From: Sphingomonas sp.
Lineage (GTDB): Bacteria > Pseudomonadota > Alphaproteobacteria > Sphingomonadales > Sphingomonadaceae
Direction: 5' to 3'
NCBI RefSeq assembly: GCF_013812825.1
Contig: NZ_JACCSU010000035.1
Span: 1-48,748 of the forward strand
DNA length: 48,748 nt
Part shown: positions 1 to 7,465 of the stretch, piece after piece
Position numbering within the stretch: the stretch's first letter is position 1
Layout of the letters: each line of letters begins with the position of its first letter
The notes under the pieces: model-generated
Seen by the model: only the letters and a program-made list of their open reading frames with translations
Database searches by the model: none
What the model was told of the DNA's origin: nothing
Made by a program: the position numbers and the translations under genes

Positions 1-166
1 GCCGCGGCTCGAGCGACGGCCCGGGCAGCGGCACCCGCGCGATCTTGCCCGACGGCGGCGCGACCTCCGAGGCGAACACCACCTCGACCTCGGGATCGCG
101 GGCGATCGCCCGCGCCGCGCCGGCCAGCGCTCGGCGGAACTTGTCGAGTGGAGCCGGCTGGGTCAT
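1..166 (-). CDS. cobT: Cobaltochelatase CobT subunit, N-terminal fragment
   Basis: The reading frame starts at an ATG (166-164) and runs off the left edge, leaving 55 residues beginning MTQPAPLDKFRRALAGAARA. This resembles the N-terminus of alphaproteobacterial CobT, the VWA-type subunit that works with CobS and CobN to insert cobalt into hydrogenobyrinate a,c-diamide during aerobic B12 synthesis. It lies 6 bp downstream of cobS on the same strand, the usual order, so the two are almost certainly co-transcribed. Only the leader part is present and the VWA domain lies outside the window, so the name rests mainly on the neighbour. Confidence 0.75.
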   Translation of the reverse strand, partial: MTQPAPLDKFRRALAGAARAIARDPEVEVVFASEVAPPSGKIARVPLPGPSLEPR

Positions 167-172
167 CGACCC

Positions 173-1177
173 TTACGCCTTTCCGACCACGCTCTCCGGC
201 AGGTCGGTCCCGAAAACGCGCTGATAATATTCGGCGATCAGCGGCCGCTCGGACTCGTCGCACTTGTTGAGGAACGACACTCGGAAAGCGAAGCCGATGT
301 CGCCGAAAATCAGCGCATTCTGAGCCCAGGTGATCACCGTTCGCGGGCTCATCACGGTCGAGATGTCGCCGTTGATGAAGCCCTGCCGCGACAGCTCGGC
401 GACCTTGATCATCTTGTCGACCTCGGCCTTGCCGTCGGGGTGGTCATATTCGCCCGACTTGGCGAGCACGATCTGCGCCTCGACCGCCGCCGGCAGATAG
501 TTGAGCGTGGTGACGATGTTCCAGCGGTCCATCTGCCCCTGGTTGATCGCCTGGGTGCCGTGATAGAGGCCGGTCGTGTCGCCAAGGCCGATGGTGTTGG
601 TCGTCGCGAACAGCCGGAACCAGGGGTTTGGGCGGATCACCCGGTTCTGGTCGAGCAGGGTCAGCTTGCCCTCGACCTCCAGCACCCGCTGGATGACGAA
701 CATCACGTCCGGGCGGCCGGCGTCATATTCGTCGAACACCAGCGCGACCGGATGCTGCAGCGCCCATGGCAGCAGCCCTTCGCGAAACTCGGTCACCTGC
801 TGGCCGTCCCTGAGGATGATCGCGTCGCGGCCGACAAGGTCGATGCGGCTGATGTGGGCATCGAGGTTGATTCGGATGGTCGGCCAGTTCAATCGCGCCG
901 CGACCTGCTCGATGTGGGTCGACTTTCCGGTGCCGTGATAGCCCTGGATCATCACCCGGCGGTTGCGGGCAAAGCCGGCGCAGATCGCCAGCGTCGTGTC
1001 GGGGTCGAACACATAGGCCGGGTCGAGGTCGGGGACTCGCTCGTCGGCTTCGCTGAACGCCGGCACTTCCATGTCGCTGTCGATCCCGAACAGGTCGCGC
1101 ACCTTTGCGATCTTGTCGGGCGACGCCATCACGGTGTCGCTTCGGCTCTCGGGATCGACGTTGGAAAGATCGTTCAT
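173..1177 (-). CDS. cobS: Cobaltochelatase AAA+ ATPase subunit CobS
   Basis: This is a 334-residue MoxR-type AAA+ ATPase, the normal CobS length. A Walker A motif GYHGTGKS is at residues 79-86 and a Walker B ending FDE at 144-150. Downstream of it sits a sensor-like ATTNT motif, as in CobS. CobS forms a hexameric ring with CobT and powers cobalt insertion by CobN. The N-terminal segment (residues 20-55, [13 protein letters not shown] and PDLDP) matches the CobS-specific extension. No cobN or other B12 gene is in view. Many sphingomonads keep cobS/cobT apart from B12 genes, so a role with another partner cannot be excluded. Confidence 0.93.
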   Translation of the reverse strand: MNDLSNVDPESRSDTVMASPDKIAKVRDLFGIDSDMEVPAFSEADERVPDLDPAYVFDPDTTLAICAGFARNRRVMIQGYHGTGKSTHIEQVAARLNWPTIRINLDAHISRIDLVGRDAIILRDGQQVTEFREGLLPWALQHPVALVFDEYDAGRPDVMFVIQRVLEVEGKLTLLDQNRVIRPNPWFRLFATTNTIGLGDTTGLYHGTQAINQGQMDRWNIVTTLNYLPAAVEAQIVLAKSGEYDHPDGKAEVDKMIKVAELSRQGFINGDISTVMSPRTVITWAQNALIFGDIGFAFRVSFLNKCDESERPLIAEYYQRVFGTDLPESVVGKA

Positions 1178-1250
1178 GACTCGGGGCCTTAAGCCAGGGG
1201 CGCCTTTGCCTCAACAAGCGTACGCCTCAATAAGGCGCCTCAATGTGGGA

Positions 1251-1925
1251 TCAGCCTACCTTTGGCGGCAGCGGGAAGAGCGTTGTGAAACGCTTCCCAA
1301 GCTCCATGTCTCCCTCGACCCCGATCGAGTCAAGCGGAGCGCCGCCATAGACCACCGCGGCGAGAGCGGTCGGGGCGGCCGTAAAGACCACGTCGCAGCC
1401 GTCGGGCGGACCGCGCTCCACCGTGATTTCCCCGTCATGCAGGCGAGCGACATAGCCGCTTTCGCCGAAGCGGAAGCCGATCCGGGCGTCGATGCCGCGG
1501 GCGTTGTCTCGGTCGATCATCGTTCGGAACGACAGCAGGATCGAGACGCCGCTGATCGGCAGAGTCGGGTCGTGCCGCGGCGAGCGCGCCGCCCAGCGGC
1601 CGAGCGCCTGGACGATCGGCTCGGCCTCGAGCCCCCAGTCGGTGGCCCCGTAAACCTGGACCGAGGCCGGCGGCGGCAGCCGCGACTTTCGCGCCAGGCC
1701 GCGCCGTTCGAGCTCGACCAGCCGCTGGGCGAGCACATTCGAGCTGATCCCGGGAAGGTCGGCCTTGAGCTCGGAAAAGCGCCGGGGTCCAAGCATCAGT
1801 TCACGCAGCACCAAGAGCGCCCAGCGCTCGCCGATCAGATCGAGCGCGTGGGCGGTTCCGCAGGCGTCGTCATAGCAGCGCTTTGCCTCGCTTTGCCGCT
1901 CCTCGGTTAGTTTATCTAACTGCAC
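1251..1925 (-). CDS. HxlR-family winged-helix regulator with C-terminal SCP2-like domain
   Basis: The 224-residue protein begins at a GTG (1925-1923); the next upstream in-frame codons reach a stop at 1937, so no longer start exists. Residues 17-100 hold the HxlR-type winged helix, with CYDDACGTAHALDLIGERWA and the wing region RRFSELKADLPGISSNVLAQ. HxlR proteins are small DNA-binding regulators that sense reactive electrophiles or redox state, often through the N-terminal Cys (two here, in CYDDAC). The C-terminal part (about 125-224) resembles the SCP2-like domain found in long HxlR proteins. It is divergent from the VOC-GST-DUF1428 operon that starts 64 bp away, so it is the obvious candidate regulator of that operon (inference). 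Confidence 0.85.
   Translation of the reverse strand: MQLDKLTEERQSEAKRCYDDACGTAHALDLIGERWALLVLRELMLGPRRFSELKADLPGISSNVLAQRLVELERRGLARKSRLPPPASVQVYGATDWGLEAEPIVQALGRWAARSPRHDPTLPISGVSILLSFRTMIDRDNARGIDARIGFRFGESGYVARLHDGEITVERGPPDGCDVVFTAAPTALAAVVYGGAPLDSIGVEGDMELGKRFTTLFPLPPKVG
1906..1920. promoter_or_regulatory. Inverted repeat GTTAG-N5-CTAAC, candidate HxlR operator
   Basis: A perfect 5+5 bp inverted repeat with an AT-only spacer (TTTAT) sits in an otherwise GC-rich stretch. It overlaps codons 2-7 of the HxlR gene and lies about 70 bp upstream of the divergent VOC gene. Short AT-rich palindromes at this position are typical autoregulatory sites of winged-helix repressors. No binding data can be read from sequence, and a 5-bp arm is short enough to occur by chance. 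Confidence 0.3.
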
Positions 1926-1989
1926 GGTTGCAATTTAGGAGCAACGCCGCCAAAAGGCAAGCGAATCGAGTCGCACGAAGGGGAAGCCA

Positions 1990-2445
1990 ATGTCCCGAAT
2001 GATCTTCATCAACCTGCCGGTCACCGACCTGGCCCGGTCAATCCGCTTCTACGAGGCGATCGGCGGCCGCAAGGAGCCGAAATTCTCCAACGAGCAGGCG
2101 GCGATGATCATGTTGTCGGACAGCATCAACGTGATGCTTCTGACCCGCGACTTCTATGCGACCTTCACGGCCAAGCCGATCGCCGACGCGAATCGCACCA
2201 GCCAGGTGATCCTGGCGCTGTCCGCCGACAGCCGGGAATCGGTCGACGCAATGGTCGACGCCGCGGTGTCGGCCGGCGGCAAGGCCGACCCGGGCCCGAA
2301 GCAGGACATGGCCGGGCTGATGTACGGCCGCAGCTTCGAGGATCCGGACGGCCACCATTGGGAGCCGATGTGGATGGACTCCAAGGCCGCCGAGCAGGGC
2401 GCGTCGGCGTTCGACGAGACCATGGCCACCGCCGATCGCCACTGA
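1990..2445 (+). CDS. VOC-superfamily (glyoxalase/bleomycin-resistance-like) protein
   Basis: This 151-residue protein is a single VOC module. It starts MSRMIFINLPVTDLARSIRFYEAIGG, the first beta-alpha-beta-beta-beta unit, and ends its second unit with FEDPDGHHWEPMWMD, where the H and E are usual VOC metal ligands. Such proteins include glyoxalases, dioxygenases and drug-binding resistance proteins; the substrate cannot be told. A purine-rich stretch (GAAGGGGAAG) precedes the ATG. It is the first gene of a six-gene run ending at 5723. Confidence 0.87.
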   Translation: MSRMIFINLPVTDLARSIRFYEAIGGRKEPKFSNEQAAMIMLSDSINVMLLTRDFYATFTAKPIADANRTSQVILALSADSRESVDAMVDAAVSAGGKADPGPKQDMAGLMYGRSFEDPDGHHWEPMWMDSKAAEQGASAFDETMATADRH

Positions 2446-2456
2446 GGAGCACGCCA

Positions 2457-3131
2457 ATGCCCGTCGATCCCAGTGCCGAGATTGAAATCACCGCCTTCGC
2501 CTGGGTGCCGGATTTCGCCAAAGGGCTGGTCCGCGACCTTCGAGTCCGCTGGGCGCTGGAGGAGATCGGCCTGCCCTATCGGGTGCGCCTGCTCCACGGC
2601 GAGCGGCCGCCGGAATATTATCTCGAACAGCCGTTCGGCCAGGTTCCCGCGTACCGGGATCCCGAAGTCCAGCTGTTCGAGAGCGGCGCCATTCTGATCC
2701 ACCTCGGCCTGAAGGACGAGCGGCTGCTGCCGACGGCAATCGAGCCGAGGATGCGCGGCATCGCCTGGCTGATCTCGGCGCTCAACAGCGTCGAGCCGAT
2801 GTTCTTCGAGCTCATCAACATCGACATTTTCAACAAGGGCCAGGCGTGGACCGAAGAGCGCCGGCCGCAGGTTCTCGACCGCATCCGAGCGCGGCTCGCG
2901 CTGCTCGCCGAGGCGCTCGGCGACCGCGACTGGTTCGAGGGCCGCTTTTCAATCGGCAATCTGATGATGGCGACCGTCCTTCGGAACCTGCGCCACACCG
3001 ACCTCGTCGCCGAGCAGCCCAGGCTCGCGGCGTTCCTCGAGCGAAGCCAGCAGCGCCCGGCGTTCCAGCGGGCGCTCGCCGACCAGCTCGAAGTCTTCAA
3101 GCAACACCAACCGGAAGGAGCAGCAGCATGA
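2457..3131 (+). CDS. Glutathione S-transferase family protein
   Basis: The protein has 224 residues, the usual cytosolic GST size. Residues 8-82 form a thioredoxin-like domain with the cis-proline segment FGQVPAY followed by QLFESGAIL, the ESGA glutathione-binding motif. The rest is the all-helical domain ending in a FSIGNLMMATVLRNL stretch. I chose the ATG at 2457 because it has GAGGAG just upstream and gives a standard N-terminus; a longer frame from 2358 would read through the VOC gene. The stop overlaps the next start in an ATGA, indicating translational coupling. Confidence 0.9.
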   Translation: MPVDPSAEIEITAFAWVPDFAKGLVRDLRVRWALEEIGLPYRVRLLHGERPPEYYLEQPFGQVPAYRDPEVQLFESGAILIHLGLKDERLLPTAIEPRMRGIAWLISALNSVEPMFFELINIDIFNKGQAWTEERRPQVLDRIRARLALLAEALGDRDWFEGRFSIGNLMMATVLRNLRHTDLVAEQPRLAAFLERSQQRPAFQRALADQLEVFKQHQPEGAAA

Positions 3132-3865
3132 CCTATTTCGAGGGATTCATCGCCCCCGTCCCCGAGGCCAACAAGGAGGCTTATCGCAAGCATGCCGCCG
3201 ACGCGGCGCCGATCTTCCAGGAGTTCGGAGTGAAGCGGCATGTCGAGGCCTGGGACAGCGATATTTACGAAGGCAAGGTCACCGACTTTCGAATGGCGGT
3301 GAACGCCAAGCCGGACGAGAAAGTGGTCTTCGCCTGGTTCGAATATCCGTCGAAGGAAGTTCGCGACTCGGTCAACCAGAAGATGATGAGCGATCCGCGC
3401 ATGAAGGAGATGGGCGAGACCATGCCGTTCGACGGCAAGCGCATGATCTACGGTGGCTTCGAGGCCATTGTCGAGGAAGGCAGCGAGCGCGGCGATTATG
3501 TCGACGGGTTCGTCGTCCCGGTCCCCGACGGCAAGGTCGACGCCTATCGCGAGCTCGCCTCGAGAATGGCGAAGGTCTTCCGGGATTTCGGCGCGACCCG
3601 CATCGTCGAGGCGCTGTCGAACGACGTCCCCAAGGGCGAAGTCACAGATTTCTATCGCGCCGTGAAGGCCGAGGACGGCGAGAAAATCGTCTTCTCCTTC
3701 ATCGAATGGCCCGACAAGGAAATCCGCGACCAGGCCTGGAAACAGATCATGGCCGACGAGAGCCTGAAGCCCGAAGGCGAGATGCCGTTCTCCGGCCAGC
3801 GCATGTTCTGGGGCGGCTTCGAGACCATCCACGACACCGCCGAGGCGCAATTGGCGCACGCCTGA
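3128..3865 (+). CDS. Tandem DUF1428 protein
   Basis: This 245-residue protein contains two consecutive copies of the DUF1428 (YbaA-like) alpha+beta module, about residues 1-117 and 122-238. Each starts with a YFEGFIAPVP or YVDGFVVPVP strand and ends with MPFDGKRMIYGGFE or MPFSGQRMFWGGFE. Single-domain members are about 115-120 residues, so this is an internal duplication or fusion. The fold belongs to the dimeric ferredoxin-like barrels, so one chain could mimic the usual dimer. Biochemical function is unknown. It overlaps the GST stop by 4 bp. Confidence 0.88.
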   Translation: MTYFEGFIAPVPEANKEAYRKHAADAAPIFQEFGVKRHVEAWDSDIYEGKVTDFRMAVNAKPDEKVVFAWFEYPSKEVRDSVNQKMMSDPRMKEMGETMPFDGKRMIYGGFEAIVEEGSERGDYVDGFVVPVPDGKVDAYRELASRMAKVFRDFGATRIVEALSNDVPKGEVTDFYRAVKAEDGEKIVFSFIEWPDKEIRDQAWKQIMADESLKPEGEMPFSGQRMFWGGFETIHDTAEAQLAHA

Positions 3866-3890
3866 CCCGCTCGGGCGAAGGAGACGAGAC

Positions 3891-4388
3891 ATGTCCGACA
3901 AGCTTGTGACTTGCCTGTGGTTCGACAAGGGCGAGGCGCGCAAGGTCGCCGAATTCTACGCATCGGTGTTTCCCGACAGCCGCGTGGGCAAGGTCAACAC
4001 CGCGCCCGGCGACTTTCCGGGCGGCGAGCAGGGCGAGGAGCTGACGGTCGAATTCACGGTGCTCGGCCGGCCATTCATCGGCCTCAACGGCGGCCCCAAC
4101 TTCAAGGCCAATGAGTCGGTGAGCTTCATGGTCATGACCGACGGCCAGGCGGAAACCGACCGCTATTGGGATGCGATCGTTGGTCAGGGCGGCGAGGAAA
4201 GCGCTTGCGGCTGGTGCAAGGACAAATGGGGCTTTTCCTGGCAGATCACGCCGCGCGTTCTGATCGACGCCACCACCAATCCCGACAATGCCGTCGCCAA
4301 GCGCGCGTTCGAAGCGATGATGACGATGCGCAAGATCGACGTCGCCAAGATCGAGGCGGCGGTGCGCGGCGAAGCGGTCGATGCGTAA
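3891..4388 (+). CDS. PhnB-like VOC protein (3-dmu-9_3-mt domain)
   Basis: The 165-residue protein starts MSDKLVTCLWFDKGEARKVA and contains the PhnB-type signature region SACGWCKDKWGFSWQI. It ends with an AKRAFEAMMTMRKIDVAKIE helix typical of the family once annotated as 3-demethylubiquinone-9 3-methyltransferase. These are VOC-fold proteins without a proven methyltransferase activity. A purine-rich site (GAAGGAGACGAG) precedes the ATG. Its last 8 bp overlap the next gene. Confidence 0.88.
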   Translation: MSDKLVTCLWFDKGEARKVAEFYASVFPDSRVGKVNTAPGDFPGGEQGEELTVEFTVLGRPFIGLNGGPNFKANESVSFMVMTDGQAETDRYWDAIVGQGGEESACGWCKDKWGFSWQITPRVLIDATTNPDNAVAKRAFEAMMTMRKIDVAKIEAAVRGEAVDA

Positions 4389-5046
4389 GATCATCGGCGC
4401 CGCGTTCGTCTCGCTGGACGGGGTCATGCAGGCACCCGGCGGTCCGACCGAGGACCCGACCGGCGGGTTCGACAAAGGCGGCTGGCTGGCGCCGTTCTTC
4501 GATCAAGAAACCGGCGAGGCGATCGACAGGATTTTCCACGAGCCGTTCGACCTGCTGCTCGGCCGCCGGACCTATGACATCTTCGCCGCTTACTGGCCCT
4601 ATGCGGAAGGCGAGAGCAAGCCGATGGGCGAGATGTTCGACCGCATCGGCAAATATGTGGTCACGCGCAGCGGCGCCCCACTCGAGTGGCAGAACAGCCA
4701 TAGGCTCGAGAGCCTGGATGCGCTGGCCGAGCTCAAGCGAACCGAGGGGCCGGATCTGGTGATCCAGGGCAGCAGCACGCTCTATCCGCAGCTGCTCGCC
4801 GCCGGCCTGCTCGACCGGCTGACGCTGATGAGCTTCCGCCTGGTTCTCGGTAAAGGGAAACGCCTGTTCGGCGAGGGCACCCCGGCCCGGACAATGAAAA
4901 TTGTCGACCACAAAGCCTCCGCGAACGGAAACATCATCGCCACCTATGAACCGGACGGCGAGGTCGAGACCGGCAGCTTCGCATCGCCCGACCCCTCCGC
5001 GGCCGAGCTCGAACGGCGCGAGAAGGTGGAGGCGGGCAGCTGGTGA
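4381..5046 (+). CDS. Dihydrofolate reductase / RibD C-terminal family protein
   Basis: This 221-residue protein has the RibD_C/DHFR-like fold. Residues 1-16 are MRKIIGAAFVSLDGVM, with the conserved SLDG. A LLGRRTYDIFAAYWP motif follows, and then LVIQGSSTLYPQLLAAGLLDRL, the nucleotide-binding GSS loop of NADPH-dependent members. The family is widespread as stand-alone reductases of unknown substrate. The start overlaps the PhnB-like gene and the end overlaps the GTG of the following GST. Confidence 0.88.
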   Translation: MRKIIGAAFVSLDGVMQAPGGPTEDPTGGFDKGGWLAPFFDQETGEAIDRIFHEPFDLLLGRRTYDIFAAYWPYAEGESKPMGEMFDRIGKYVVTRSGAPLEWQNSHRLESLDALAELKRTEGPDLVIQGSSTLYPQLLAAGLLDRLTLMSFRLVLGKGKRLFGEGTPARTMKIVDHKASANGNIIATYEPDGEVETGSFASPDPSAAELERREKVEAGSW

Positions 5047-5723
5047 CGCTCGCGCTCTACGGCCACCCTTTCTCGTCCTACACCTGGAAGGCGCTGGTCG
5101 CGCTTTACGCCAACGGCACGCCGTTCGAGTTCCGCGAAATCGATCCGTCCGTGCCGAAGTACGAAAGCTTCACCGGCAAGGCGCATCCGTCGGGCCAGTT
5201 CCCGGTGCTGGCGGACGGCGACGCGGTCGTCGTCGAGACGAGCGCGATCATCGAGCACCTCGCGGTCCATCACCCTGGTCCCGCCCCGCTTATCCCGGCC
5301 GATCCGGCCAAGGCCGCGGTGGCGCGGATGATCGACCGGGTGTTCGACCAATATGTGATGGGCAACATGCAGCGGGTCATCGCGGCCTACTTCGTCGACA
5401 AGGACGATCCTGCAGCGGGCGGGATGAGGGACGAGCCGTTCGCGCCCGAGATTGCGGCTGGAAAGGCGGGGCTTCGGCGGGCCTATGCCTGGCTCGAGCG
5501 GTGGCTGTCCGAAAACGCGCTGCCGCCGCACGTCTCGCTCGTGACCTGCGCCGCCGCGCCATCGCTGTTCTACGCCGACTGGATCGAGCCGATCCCCGGC
5601 GACTGCCCGCGCCTCGCCGCCTTGCGCACCGAGCTGCTTGCCCTGCCGGAGGTGGTGCGCTGCGTCGAGGATGCGCGCCCCTACCGCCCCTTCTTCCCGT
5701 TTGGAGCGCCTGACCGCGACTGA
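5043..5723 (+). CDS. Glutathione S-transferase family protein
   Basis: The gene starts at a GTG in a GTGA overlap with the reductase and encodes 226 residues. The thioredoxin-like domain reads MTLALYGHPFSSYTWKALVA, where the Ser-Ser pair lies at the usual catalytic Ser/Cys position, followed by GQFPVL and VVETSAIIEHLA, the ETSAI glutathione-binding motif. The helical domain includes a LVTCAAAPSLFYADW stretch. It is unrelated in detail to the GST at 2457 and closes the operon. Confidence 0.88.
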   Translation: MTLALYGHPFSSYTWKALVALYANGTPFEFREIDPSVPKYESFTGKAHPSGQFPVLADGDAVVVETSAIIEHLAVHHPGPAPLIPADPAKAAVARMIDRVFDQYVMGNMQRVIAAYFVDKDDPAAGGMRDEPFAPEIAAGKAGLRRAYAWLERWLSENALPPHVSLVTCAAAPSLFYADWIEPIPGDCPRLAALRTELLALPEVVRCVEDARPYRPFFPFGAPDRD

Positions 5724-5736
5724 TGATCGGCAGCGG

Positions 5737-5764
5737 TTGACCACCCCGTGTTACACTATATCAT
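5737..5764 (+). promoter_or_regulatory. Candidate sigma70-type promoter of the SIMPL gene
   Basis: A TTGACC (5737-5742) is separated by 16 bp from TATCAT (5759-5764). Each hexamer matches the consensus at five of six positions. Transcription would start near 5771, leaving a short leader before the ATG at 5788. The gap after the GST stop is the only non-coding space before the lipoprotein gene, which suggests a new transcription unit here. Confidence 0.45.
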
Positions 5765-5787
5765 GCAGGCTTTTCGGGGAGCTTGCC

Positions 5788-6519
5788 ATGCGCATCGTCG
5801 TCGTCGTCGCCCTTGCCGCCGCATCCCTGGCCGCCTGCGACCGGGCGGCACCCGATCCACGCGGAGTGGGCCGCAACGAAACCCTGCTGACGGTCAGCGC
5901 CAGCGGCCGAGCCGACACCCGCCCCGACGAGGCGCGGCTGCAGCTCGGGGTCCAGTCGCAGGCGGGCAGCGCCGGCGAAGCGAGCCGCCGCAACCGCGAG
6001 AAGATGGACAAGGTGACCGCCGAGCTCACTCGCCTCGGGGTCAAGTCCGAAGCAATCCAGACCCGCAATCTCAGCCTGCAACGGATCGATCATGGCCCCG
6101 AGCGCGGCCGATTCCGAGCCTACAACACGGTCGAGGTCATGCTTCGCGACATGACCAAGGTGGGTGATGCGGTAACGGCCGTCACCGAGGCCGGCGCCAA
6201 CGTGCTGTCCGGGCCCGACCTTCGGGTGTCGAACCGCGAAGCCGCCAACCGGTCCGCCTACGCCGAAGCCTACAAGGCCGCGCGGGCGCGAGCCGAGGCC
6301 TATGCGTCGGCGGCCGACCTCGAGATCGCGCGCGTGCTGGCGATTTACGACGGCGGCGAGAGAAATGTGCCGCCGCCTTATGCGCGCTACGGCAGCAGCA
6401 TGGACGCGGTCGCCCAGACCGCCGCTCCGCCACCGCCTCAGGAGGCGGCGCCGTTCAGTCCCGGAGTCAACATAACCGAGGTCCAGGTGCGGGTCGATTT
6501 CGCGCTCGCCGAGAAATGA
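5788..6519 (+). CDS. SIMPL-domain (DUF541) lipoprotein
   Basis: The 243-residue product begins with a short signal peptide and a lipobox-like LAACDR, so it is probably lipidated and periplasmic. Residues 28-240 form the SIMPL/DUF541 fold: LLTVSASGRADTRPDEARL at the start, an IQTRNLSLQ strand, and VNITEVQVRVDFAL at the end. A Pro/Ala-rich insert lies before the final strand. Members (for example BP26 and YggE-like proteins) form channel-like oligomers linked to oxidative stress, but the molecular role is unsettled. The ATG at 5788 was chosen over an upstream frame from 5638 because the latter lies inside the GST gene. Confidence 0.87.
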   Translation: MRIVVVVALAAASLAACDRAAPDPRGVGRNETLLTVSASGRADTRPDEARLQLGVQSQAGSAGEASRRNREKMDKVTAELTRLGVKSEAIQTRNLSLQRIDHGPERGRFRAYNTVEVMLRDMTKVGDAVTAVTEAGANVLSGPDLRVSNREAANRSAYAEAYKAARARAEAYASAADLEIARVLAIYDGGERNVPPPYARYGSSMDAVAQTAAPPPPQEAAPFSPGVNITEVQVRVDFALAEK

Positions 6520-6549
6520 TCGGGCGGCACGGAATCAGGCGCCAAGGAA

Positions 6550-7095
6550 TCAGGCGAACGCGGTCGCTTTCCTGAGCAGCTGGTAGGCGTCGATCACCTC
6601 GCCGAGCCGGGTTTCGTGGCTTCGGTCCCCGCCATTCTTGTCGGGGTGGTAGCGGCGGACCAGTTTCGAATAGCGGTTGCGCAGCGCGTGGCGGTCGCAA
6701 TCCTCGCCCAGGCCGAGCACCGACAGAGCGCGCCGCTCGGGCTTCGAGAAGCGGGGAGAGCTCCCTTCGCGAGCATGGCGGAACCGCGCCGCGATCGCGT
6801 CGAGCGGATCGGCGAAATCGCTCCACACGGGGGTGGCTCCGGCCGTCGGCGAGAAAGCCCTGACCGAGCGCTCCCAGCCGCCATAGGGGGTTTGGGCGGC
6901 CGAAATCTCCTCCGGGCTCATGCCGTTGAAATAATTGTAGGCCGAATTGTGCTCGCGGACATGGTCGAGGCACAGGAAGCGCCAATTGCCCGGCCCGTTG
7001 AAATTGGCCGGCTCGAGCGGCGCCTTATATTCGCCGGGCTCGCCGCAGCCCGCGACCGCGCAGCGATCCCTCGCGCCCTCGACCCGCCCGTGCAT
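6550..7095 (-). CDS. J-domain protein with N-terminal Cys/His zinc-binding-like segment
   Basis: From the ATG at 7095 the product has 181 residues. The C-terminal 60 residues are a J domain, with ALSVLGLGEDCDRHALRNRY leading to the RRYHPDKNGG loop that carries the HPD motif needed to stimulate DnaK ATPase. The N-terminal part has CAVAGC, and then FLCLDHV, a C-x4-C ... C-x2-H arrangement that could bind zinc. The frame stays open to 7194, but a start there would overlap bolA; a GTG near 7116 is another possible start. Similar proteins are common next to bolA and cobS in sphingomonads. Confidence 0.85.
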   Translation of the reverse strand: MHGRVEGARDRCAVAGCGEPGEYKAPLEPANFNGPGNWRFLCLDHVREHNSAYNYFNGMSPEEISAAQTPYGGWERSVRAFSPTAGATPVWSDFADPLDAIAARFRHAREGSSPRFSKPERRALSVLGLGEDCDRHALRNRYSKLVRRYHPDKNGGDRSHETRLGEVIDAYQLLRKATAFA

Positions 7096-7149
7096 TCTTT
7101 GATTGCGCGACGCCACCGACCGTCCCAGCTTCCTCACTTCCTCAGCCGG

Positions 7150-7159
7150 CCTATATAGG
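7150..7159. promoter_or_regulatory. Palindromic CCTATATAGG, candidate shared -10 element
   Basis: This perfect 10-bp palindrome lies between the divergent J-domain and bolA starts. On the plus strand TATATA ends at 7157, so transcription would start around 7163-7165, essentially at the bolA ATG (7164), implying a leaderless or nearly leaderless message. Being palindromic, the same element could serve the minus-strand gene. No convincing -35 element is visible on either side. Confidence 0.3.
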
Positions 7160-7163
7160 CGAA

Positions 7164-7460
7164 ATGAACGCACCTTCCACCGGTCCGGTGGCAAGCGAAA
7201 TGCTTCGCCGGCTAGCCGCCCTTTCCCCGAGCCGCCTCGAGCTGGTCGACGACAGCGAGGAGCACCGCGGCCACGGCGGCTACAACCCGTCGGGCGAAAG
7301 CCATTTCACGCTCCGGATCGAAAGCCCCGTCTTTGCCGGCAAGTCGCGCCTCGAGCGGCAGCGCATGGTCCACAAGGCGCTCGGCGACCTGCTCGACGAG
7401 CGCGTCCACGCGCTGTCGATCACGGCTCGGGTGCCAACCGAGGATGATGAGGGGAGTTAA
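7164..7460 (+). CDS. bolA: BolA-family protein
   Basis: This 98-residue protein has the BolA fold. It contains a GYNPSGESHFTLRIESPVFAGK region with the conserved H used for Fe-S cluster binding with monothiol glutaredoxins. A helix follows in RLERQRMVHKALGDLLDERVHAL, which carries the RxxxHxxL motif and its invariant His. BolA proteins act in iron-sulphur trafficking and as transcription factors affecting cell shape and stress. No glutaredoxin is nearby. It is divergent from the J-domain gene and 5 bp upstream of the DUF4349 gene. Confidence 0.92.
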   Translation: MNAPSTGPVASEMLRRLAALSPSRLELVDDSEEHRGHGGYNPSGESHFTLRIESPVFAGKSRLERQRMVHKALGDLLDERVHALSITARVPTEDDEGS

Positions 7461-7465
7461 ATCCA

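Noticed and set aside
2618-3943. 441-codon antisense frame across the GST and DUF1428 genes
   Set aside because: Opposite strand genes have clear family matches; the antisense product has no domain or ribosome site.
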